Part shown: piece by piece, positions 58,337 to 64,000 of the stretch | How the letters are laid out: each line of letters opens with the position of its first letter | Numbering within the stretch: position 1 is the first letter of the stretch | Source: Acidobacteriota bacterium | GTDB taxonomy: Bacteria; Actinomycetota; Actinomycetes; Actinomycetales; Microbacteriaceae | Assembly: GCA_019351995.1 (NCBI GenBank) | Contig: JABBOD010000006.1 | Span: forward strand, 24,719-88,718 | Length of the DNA: 64,000 bases | Reading direction: 5' to 3' | Made by a program: the position numbers and the translations under genes | Notes under the pieces: generated by a model | Database searches by the model: none | Told to the model about the DNA's origin: nothing | Seen by the model: the letters and a program-made list of their open reading frames with translations, nothing else

Positions 58337-59578
58337 TCATTGACCCGCCACTGGGCGATGAGTCTGATTGAGAGAAGTGCCCGCGAGGGCCGCAGCAAGC
58401 TGCGCACGCTGGGCGGTGATCGAGCCCAGCAGAGTCGCTTCGTCCGCCTGCGCCGACGCGCGACCGTCACGCTGCGTGACGATGCGGTTGCGCGCGTACG
58501 CCAGGCGCGTGACATTGCGGAGGTAGCTGCGCATCAGCTTGGCATGGCCATGCGCCTTCGCCCACGCGATCGAGCGGCGCCGACCGAGGGGGGTCGCGAG
58601 GGACTGGATCTCGGCCGCACTGAACCAGCCGCCGGCCGCATACTCCCCGAGGCGCAGCTGTGTCAGCCGGATCTCTCGGCGGCGGAGCACCACCACACCC
58701 ACAACGGTGGTGGCGAACAGGGGCACTTGCACGAGGGCGTAGTAGCCGAAGAAGTCGCTCACCACCGAGAGCGCGCCGTTCCACAGCGAATGGAGCAAAA
58801 TCGCCGGGATCAGACCGATGAAGAACAGGCCGACCCCGCGCAGGCGACTGCTCTGCCGGGCCGCGATCCCGATGAAGACGCCGGTCATCGAGGTGAACAT
58901 GACGTGGGCGAACGGCGAGAGGAGCCCGCGCATGAAGAAGATCTGCCCGACCGAACCGTCGAATCCGCCCTCCTGGGCGATTTGGATCCCGAAATACTGA
59001 ATGTTCTCGCTGAACGCGAAACCTCCCGCGACGGTGGCGGCATACACGATGCCATCGACGGGGCCGTCGAAGTACTTGCGCGCGACCAGGAAGATCAGCA
59101 GAACACCGAGCCCCTTGGCCGATTCCTCGACGATCGGTGCCTGGACGATCGATTGCAGCTGTTGCGTCATGTCGGTCGGCCCACCGCGGGTGGAGAGCGC
59201 GATCTGCACACCGGTGTCGACGGTCAGCGCGAGCACGACCGAGACGCCGGCACCCCAGAAGAAGGCGAACAGGAGCAAGCCGAACGGCTCCGGCTCCCAG
59301 CGGTCGATCCAGCGCACGCCGAGCAGCACGATCGTCAGCGGAACGAGCGCAAGGAGCCCTCCCACGAAAGTCAGTTGTGGCCCGAGAATCGACAGGAAGT
59401 ACGCCACGACGATGACCGCCGCGATGCCCACGACGATGAAGCCGACGATGCCCACGACGAGCAGTGTCGACCGAGCCGGCGCGGGGCGGTCGAGGCGCGG
59501 CGGGACGGGCTCGAGCGTCGAGGCGAGCATCTCCCCCGGCGCCGCAGGCGGTGTCGCTCGGGCCCTCGGGTCGCGCAT
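58337..59578 (-). CDS. PrsW-family intramembrane metalloprotease
   Basis: 413 residues, about eight to nine membrane segments. PrsW motifs in order: EESAKG (E-E-x-x-K), FSENIQYF (F-x-x-x-E), PFAHVMFTSMTG (H-x-x-x-G type) and LLHSLWN. In Bacillus PrsW cleaves the anti-sigma factor RsiW; the anti-sigma factor in this window is a conceivable substrate but nothing links them. I chose ATG 59578 (GGAGGC upstream). The last ~100 residues are cytoplasmic, basic and helical. Confidence 0.9.
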   Translation of the reverse strand: MRDPRARATPPAAPGEMLASTLEPVPPRLDRPAPARSTLLVVGIVGFIVVGIAAVIVVAYFLSILGPQLTFVGGLLALVPLTIVLLGVRWIDRWEPEPFGLLLFAFFWGAGVSVVLALTVDTGVQIALSTRGGPTDMTQQLQSIVQAPIVEESAKGLGVLLIFLVARKYFDGPVDGIVYAATVAGGFAFSENIQYFGIQIAQEGGFDGSVGQIFFMRGLLSPFAHVMFTSMTGVFIGIAARQSSRLRGVGLFFIGLIPAILLHSLWNGALSVVSDFFGYYALVQVPLFATTVVGVVVLRRREIRLTQLRLGEYAAGGWFSAAEIQSLATPLGRRRSIAWAKAHGHAKLMRSYLRNVTRLAYARNRIVTQRDGRASAQADEATLLGSITAQRAQLAAALAGTSLNQTHRPVAGQ

Positions 59579-59601
59579 GCCTCCGACTCTCCTGACGCCC
59601 G

Positions 59602-60102
59602 TCACTCCGGCTCGGTGCCGGCCGTGACCGTGAAAACGCACACCGCCACCATCAGGCCGGCGAACGCCGTGAGCAGCAGGCGCAGCTTCGGCTGGAAGGT
59701 CGCGATCAGGCGCGCCGTCAACTCCGGGTCCACGGATGCGGCTCCCGCTCCTAGACCGCGGCCCCAGTCGATCAGGAGGCGTTCCGCCTCGGTGACCTGC
59801 GGATCGAGGGGGTTGTCCCCGTTGAGTTCCAGCTCGCGCCGGAACAGCTGCGTCGGGTACGGCGCCGCACACCCATCGCTGATCGCGAAGCAGAACATAT
59901 TGACCGCCCGCTCTCCCAGGAACGGGCAGAGCTCGTCCCGAAGGTCGAGCCAGCCCCGGTACGCCTCGAAGGCGGGCACCGAGCCGAGGAGGGTGCGATC
60001 CAGCTTCGACAGGGCGCCGGGATGGGCGACGAGCATCCGCTGGGCGGCGGCCGCCGCATCCGGACTCAGTTCATCGTCGCCGAGAGCAACCAGGAACGCC
60101 AT
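59602..60102 (-). CDS. Hypothetical protein with C-terminal membrane helix
   Basis: 166 residues. Helical, with MFCFAISDGCAAPYPTQLFR and RLLIDWGRGLGAG; the first of these is reminiscent of the carboxymuconolactone decarboxylase/AhpD fold, but a CxxC pair is missing. A hydrophobic segment LRLLLTAFAGLMVAVCVF lies near the C-terminus. Leaderless start: TAGGCT, six bases, ATG 60102. Family uncertain. Confidence 0.6.
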   Translation of the reverse strand: MAFLVALGDDELSPDAAAAAQRMLVAHPGALSKLDRTLLGSVPAFEAYRGWLDLRDELCPFLGERAVNMFCFAISDGCAAPYPTQLFRRELELNGDNPLDPQVTEAERLLIDWGRGLGAGAASVDPELTARLIATFQPKLRLLLTAFAGLMVAVCVFTVTAGTEPE

Positions 60103-60108
60103 GCGGAC

Positions 60109-60114
60109 AGCCTA
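60109..60114 (-). promoter_or_regulatory. Leaderless -10 box, 60102 gene
   Basis: TAGGCT, six bases, then ATG 60102. Confidence 0.5.
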
Positions 60115-60158
60115 TGGCTCGAGCTCGCTGGTCGAGTCGCGATCGCCCGGGGGTTCGC

Positions 60159-60827
60159 TCAGGCCGCGATGCTGGTGTCGACACCGGGAATGGTGGCGAC
60201 CCCGTCGAAAACACCTGCCCGGATCGCTTGGAACACCTCGACAGCCGCCTGCGCGAGCTTGCCGTGGCTGCCCAGCACCGTGCGACGCACGCGTGGCTCA
60301 TCCTGAATCGACACCCGAGCGGTCTCGGCGGCCGGATCGACGATGCGCGCCCCGAGGGAGCGAGCCCATGCGGCGGTGAGTTCGGCCACGACCGAGTCCG
60401 TCGAGACGACCCGCACGTGATCCCCGCGGGCGAACGGACGCGTGCGAACGAGTGCCCTCGCGATGAGGCCGGCCCCGAGGTAGCTCACGACCTGCTCGTC
60501 ACTGATCCAGCTGGGAACACCGAGCACGTCATCCTGATCGAGCAGCACGAGCTCGTCCAGTTGGCCGCCGAAGTCGCGCCAGGCGACGCGGTCTCGCGGC
60601 GCAAAGCCGTTCGTGTCGGGCCCGGCGGCGTCCACCGAGCCGACGATGAAGCCTCGCCCGCGGCGTGCGGGCCGCAGTCGGAGCCGTCCGACGGTTGGTC
60701 GCGGAACGACAGATCGGGTTTGGCGCGCGAGCGCGGGAACACGGGTCAGAGGCGCTCCCGGAACGTGCGTCTCCCGAGGGGGCGCCGAGGCGTCGAACGT
60801 GGTCTGAGTGGTCATCGCAGTAGTCAT
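60159..60827 (-). CDS. Degenerate MDR-like Rossmann protein
   Basis: 222 residues. A Thr/Met-rich start, then RGFIVGSVDAAGPDTNGFAP and RDRVAWRDFGGQ resemble the catalytic-domain strands of medium-chain reductases. ISDEQVVSYLGAGLIARALV mimics their inter-domain helix and VVSTDSVVAELTAAWARSLG the nucleotide-binding helix, but the G-x-G-x-x-G motif is lost. The protein is ~100 residues shorter than a full MDR. I chose ATG 60827 with AAGGTG upstream. It may be a shrunken, non-enzymatic relative. Confidence 0.6.
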   Translation of the reverse strand: MTTAMTTQTTFDASAPPRETHVPGAPLTRVPALARQTRSVVPRPTVGRLRLRPARRGRGFIVGSVDAAGPDTNGFAPRDRVAWRDFGGQLDELVLLDQDDVLGVPSWISDEQVVSYLGAGLIARALVRTRPFARGDHVRVVSTDSVVAELTAAWARSLGARIVDPAAETARVSIQDEPRVRRTVLGSHGKLAQAAVEVFQAIRAGVFDGVATIPGVDTSIAA

Positions 60828-60916
60828 CTGAGTAGTCACCTTGCCGGGTACAACTGACACAGGTGCTCGACTATTCCGCCCGAAGAACGTTCCGTCGGAT
60901 TCCTGCAAGAAGGTCG

Positions 60917-62368
60917 TCAGAAGACCTTGCCGGGGTTGAGGATTCCCAGGGGATCGAAGACGCGCTTGAGCTCCTGCTGCAGCGTGAGGGAGACCTCGCC
61001 GAGCTCATCGCGCAGCCACCGCTTCTTCAGGATGCCGATGCCGTGCTCCCCGGTGAGAGTGCCGCCCAGCCGCAGACAGGTCAGAAACAGCTCGTCGGCC
61101 GCCGCCCAGACATGAGCAGGGACCTCGACGTGCCCGTCGACGACCTCCCCCTGGAAGACGAAGTTCGGATGCAGGTTGCCGTCGCCCGCGTGCGCGACGG
61201 TCGGAATCTCGACGCCGTACTTCGCCTCGATGGCGTCGATCGCGGTGAACATCGCGGGCAGCGTGCTGCGGGGCACGGAGAGGTCCTCGATCAGCACCGT
61301 GCCACGGGCCTCCATCGCCGGATGGAACGCCCGGCGGATCGCGAACAGCGCCTCGCCTTCTGCGCGGTCGGTGGTCAGCTCCGCGTCGCCGCCGAGCGAA
61401 CGGATGACGGCCAGCACATCGTTCGCCTCGGAGTCGGCACCAGTGCCATCCGTTTGCACCAGCAGCTGCGCACCGCGGCCGTCCTGCCCCCCGAGATCCA
61501 GCCCGAGGTACGCACCAATGCCGACCAGGGCTCGTCCGTCGAGCAACTCCATGATGGCCGGCTTGATCCCGCTGGCCACGATCACCGAGGCGGCACGTGC
61601 GGCGCCCTCAACACTGGGAAACAGCGCGCTGATGGTCGCCAAACCGCCGCGCGGCAACGGGGCGATTTTGAGGGTGGCTTCGACGACGATGCCGAGGGTG
61701 CCCTCCGAGCCGATCATCAGTGCGGTCAGGTCGTATCCCGTGACGCCTTTCACCGTGCGGTGGCCCATCTCGAGAAGGCGGCCGTCAGCCATCACGACCT
61801 TCAGGCCGAGCACCGCTTCTCGGGTCACACCGTATTTCATGCACAGCAGTCCACCGGCATTGGTGGCGATGTTGCCTCCGACGGTCGAGATCGCCTTACT
61901 GGCCGGATCCGGCGCCCACCACAGCCCCCGTTCGGCGAGCACCGCGTTGAGGTCGCCGTTGATGACGCCGGGCTCGACGACGGCAAGTTCGTCATCGAGC
62001 GAGATCTCCAGGATGCGATCCATCCCCCGCGTCGAGAGCACCAGCTCCCCCGCGCTGGCGATCGCACCGCCCGCCAGGCCCGTGCCCGCGCCACGCGGAA
62101 CCACCGGGATCCGGTGCTCCGTGGCGAAGCGCATCGTCGCCTGCACCTGCTCGATGGTCGTCGCCTCGACGACCGCGAGGGGCAGCGTCGGAGAGACGTG
62201 GCCGGACTTGTCAGCGCGGGCCGCGTTCAGCGTGTCGGCGTCAACGCGCACCGCGTCGCCGAGTTCGGCCAGCAGTAGCGCCCGGAGCTCGTCGCGCGCC
62301 GCGACGTCGGCGGGCGACTCCGGCGCCGACGCCTCCTGGGTGGCACCGCGCGCGATGTCCATGGTCAT
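60917..62368 (-). CDS. FAD-binding oxidase, GlcD/D-lactate dehydrogenase type
   Basis: 483 residues. FAD_binding_4 domain: VPRGAGTGLAGGAIASAGEL, NAGGLLCMKYGVTREAVLGL and the C-terminal FAD-oxidase part with GEHGIGILK near residue 450. Oxidises glycolate or D-lactate-like 2-hydroxy acids; the partner GlcE/GlcF genes are not visible, suggesting the single-subunit type. ATG 62368 is leaderless. Confidence 0.9.
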   Translation of the reverse strand: MTMDIARGATQEASAPESPADVAARDELRALLLAELGDAVRVDADTLNAARADKSGHVSPTLPLAVVEATTIEQVQATMRFATEHRIPVVPRGAGTGLAGGAIASAGELVLSTRGMDRILEISLDDELAVVEPGVINGDLNAVLAERGLWWAPDPASKAISTVGGNIATNAGGLLCMKYGVTREAVLGLKVVMADGRLLEMGHRTVKGVTGYDLTALMIGSEGTLGIVVEATLKIAPLPRGGLATISALFPSVEGAARAASVIVASGIKPAIMELLDGRALVGIGAYLGLDLGGQDGRGAQLLVQTDGTGADSEANDVLAVIRSLGGDAELTTDRAEGEALFAIRRAFHPAMEARGTVLIEDLSVPRSTLPAMFTAIDAIEAKYGVEIPTVAHAGDGNLHPNFVFQGEVVDGHVEVPAHVWAAADELFLTCLRLGGTLTGEHGIGILKKRWLRDELGEVSLTLQQELKRVFDPLGILNPGKVF

Positions 62369-62374
62369 GCTGCG

Positions 62375-62380
62375 AGGTTA
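62375..62380 (-). promoter_or_regulatory. Leaderless -10 box, GlcD-type oxidase
   Basis: TAACCT, six bases, then ATG 62368. Confidence 0.5.
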
Positions 62381-62471
62381 GCCGATGGCGTGCTGCGCGG
62401 ACGGGAAAGCACAGAGCGACGATGTCCGATTTCCGCTGACGAGTGGCGGGTGCACGTGCCAGGGTGTGGGA

Positions 62472-63983
62472 ATGGACGACTCCACCAGCGAGCAGCGGGC
62501 GCTCTTCGAGCAGCGCTATGGCGCTCTGGCCTCGCGGGACGCACGGTTTGACGGGCAGTTCATCGCGGGCGTGCACTCCACCGGGATCTACTGTCGCCCC
62601 AGTTGCCCCGCCATGACGCCCAAGCCGAGCAACGTGAGTTTCTACCGCACCGCTGCCGCCGCCCACGAGGCCGGTCTTCGCGCCTGCAAACGGTGCCAAC
62701 CGGATGCCGTGCCCGGCTCCCCCGACTGGAACCTCCACGACGACCTCGCCTCCCGCGCGATGCGACTCGTGCACGATGGCGTGATCGAACGAGAGGGAGT
62801 CGAGGGTCTCGCCCGCCGCCTCGGGTACACCGCGCGACACGTCACCCGGGTGCTGCGCACCGAGCTCGGCGCCGGGCCGCTCGCCCTCGCCCGAGCGAAT
62901 CGTGCCCAGACGGCGCGCTCCCTGCTCGCCGCCACCGAGCTGCCGGTGAGCGACATCGCGTTCGCGTCCGGATTCGGCAGCCTGCGACAGTTCAACGAGA
63001 CCATCGCGGAGGTGTATCGCAGCACGCCCACGGAGCTCCGCGCGATCGCGAGAGCGCGTGCGCGCCGCCGCGGGGAAGCTGGCACAGCGGGTGCGATTGC
63101 CGCGGATGCCGCAACGCCTCTCACCCTGCGGCTCCCCGCACGTTCGCCATTCGACGGCCACGGCCTCTTCCGCTTCTTTGCCGACCACGCCGTTCCGGGG
63201 CTCGAGTCCGGCGATGACGAACACTTGCACCGAGCTCTTGCGCTCCCGGGCGGCCGAGCAGACGTGACCGTGCGACTCGACTCCGAGCGGGCCGGCGTGA
63301 TCGTCACCGCGCGGCTGGCGAGCCTGGCAGACACCCCAGCGCTGTCGGCTCGGGTGCGACGATTGTTCGACCTCGACGCCGATTCGGTCGCGATCGACGC
63401 GGCGCTGTCGGCCGATCCGGTGCTGGCGCCGCTGGTGGCACAGGTGCCCGGCATTCGGATTCCGGGCGCGGCTGACGGCGACGAGGCGCTGTTTCGCACG
63501 CTGATCGGCCAGCAGATCTCGGTCGCGGCGGCACGCACGGTGATCGGCCGCCTTGTCGACGCGCTGGGCGACAGCGGCCTGTTCCCGCCGGCGGCGGTCA
63601 TCGCCGAGCGAGGTGGCGAGGTGCTGCGGGGGCCGTCGAACCGGGTCGGGACGATCATCCGAGTGGCGGATGCCGTGGCGAGCGGCGCACTCCAGCTCGG
63701 GCCCGCGACCCCCGCCGTCGAGTTGCGCTCCCAGCTGCTGGCGTTGCCCGGCGTCGGGCCGTGGACCGCTGGCTACCTGACGCTCCGCACGCTCGGCAAC
63801 CCTGACACCTTCCTCGAGACCGATCTGGTGATCCGACAGAGCGCGGAGGCGCTCGGCCTCCCGCATGCGCCGAAAGCACTGGCTGCACGGGCGGCCGCCT
63901 GGGCGCCGTGGCGGAGCTACGCGGGACTGCAGCTGTGGCGGCATCGGCCGGCGAAGGGTGCCCCCCAGGTCCTGCCCGGCTAG
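62472..63983 (+). CDS. Ada-AlkA fusion, DNA-3-methyladenine glycosylase II
   Basis: 503 residues. Residues ~1-80: Ada metal-binding domain, with CRPSCPA and CKRC as the four zinc cysteines. ~90-190: AraC-type helix-turn-helix (GVEGLARRLGYTARHVTRVL; VSDIAFASGFGSLRQFNETI). ~210-500: AlkA N-domain and HhH-GPD glycosylase with IGQQISVAAARTVIG, LPGVGPWTAGYLTLR and the catalytic Asp in ETDLVIRQ. It removes alkylated bases and probably senses methyl damage to induce itself. Start ATG 62472 has GGTGTGGG upstream. Confidence 0.92.
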   Translation: MDDSTSEQRALFEQRYGALASRDARFDGQFIAGVHSTGIYCRPSCPAMTPKPSNVSFYRTAAAAHEAGLRACKRCQPDAVPGSPDWNLHDDLASRAMRLVHDGVIEREGVEGLARRLGYTARHVTRVLRTELGAGPLALARANRAQTARSLLAATELPVSDIAFASGFGSLRQFNETIAEVYRSTPTELRAIARARARRRGEAGTAGAIAADAATPLTLRLPARSPFDGHGLFRFFADHAVPGLESGDDEHLHRALALPGGRADVTVRLDSERAGVIVTARLASLADTPALSARVRRLFDLDADSVAIDAALSADPVLAPLVAQVPGIRIPGAADGDEALFRTLIGQQISVAAARTVIGRLVDALGDSGLFPPAAVIAERGGEVLRGPSNRVGTIIRVADAVASGALQLGPATPAVELRSQLLALPGVGPWTAGYLTLRTLGNPDTFLETDLVIRQSAEALGLPHAPKALAARAAAWAPWRSYAGLQLWRHRPAKGAPQVLPG

Positions 63984-64000
63984 GTGTCGCGCCTAGCTAG

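Noticed and set aside
1..64000. tRNA, rRNA, insertion sequences and prophage genes
   Set aside because: I searched by eye for T-arm motifs, transposase and integrase signatures and found none; the DUF222-HNH gene is the only possibly mobile element.

Overview
The window is a high-GC actinobacterial chromosome segment, most likely from the family Microbacteriaceae. Supporting this are the gene order recA-recX-miaB-miaA-dapF-hflX next to clgR-cinA-pgsA-ftsK-rnj-dapA, a ClgR-type regulator, a DUF3046 protein, a DprE1/DprE2 pathway, lipoproteins with actinobacterial lipoboxes, a class F-like sortase, and many start codons placed 6-7 bases behind a TAnnnT -10 box (leaderless transcription). No tRNA, rRNA, CRISPR array, transposase or prophage gene was recognised.

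Layout. 1-2.1 kb: minus-strand operon metF, DUF4430 lipoprotein and a truncated EcfT-EcfA fusion. 2.2-10.4 kb: hflX, a divergent RsmC-like methyltransferase, dapF, miaA, miaB, recX, recA behind a LexA-type box, DUF3046. 10.5-18.9 kb: clgR, cinA/pncC, pgsA, ftsK, rnj, dapA, folA, thyA. 19-21.3 kb (plus): membrane thioredoxin-like protein, DUF4395, OsmC, TIGR01777 epimerase. 21.3-25 kb: dapB, a GNAT enzyme, a histidine phosphatase, an M16 peptidase. 25-27.5 kb: TetR regulator with palindromic operator, small membrane protein, aldo/keto reductase. 28-30.3 kb: pnp. 30.5-43.3 kb: accessory block with three related four-cysteine lipoproteins, an ECF sigma/anti-sigma/sortase/DUF4397 surface module, a glycosyltransferase-SGNH hydrolase fusion, thioredoxin, an SRPBCC protein behind a large inverted repeat, a frameshifted membrane gene, redox enzymes and a Pro/Glu/Ser/Ala-repeat membrane protein. 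43.6 kb: rpsO. 44.3-48.2 kb: DUF222-HNH protein, GNAT-AAA+ fusion, PNPOx-like protein, DUF805 protein. 48.3-53.5 kb: decaprenyl-phosphoryl-arabinose type pathway (HAD-UbiA fusion, GtrA, DprE1, DprE2, phosphodiester glycosidase). 53.7-60.8 kb: MarP-like and HtrA-like proteases, PrsW, small membrane proteins, oxidoreductases. 60.9-64 kb: GlcD-type FAD oxidase and an Ada/AlkA DNA-repair fusion.

The minus-strand blocks at 2-18 kb and 21.7-30 kb are housekeeping: DNA repair and SOS response, tRNA modification, lysine/diaminopimelate synthesis (dapF, dapA, dapB), folate/thymidylate, RNA decay (rnj, pnp) and division (ftsK). The accessory genes lie mostly where rpsO, pnp and the M16 peptidase gene, usually close neighbours, have been separated. 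Those accessory genes lean strongly to the cell envelope: lipoproteins, sortase substrate, glycosyl transfer and polyprenyl-pentose synthesis.

The most interesting leads are the three-member cysteine-rich lipoprotein family, the GNAT-AAA+ fusion, the GT4-SGNH fusion, the HAD-UbiA fusion, the perfect 14-bp-arm inverted repeat at 37.86 kb, and the unusually uniform set of leaderless promoters (18 found by eye). All family assignments rest on reading motifs; no database search was possible.
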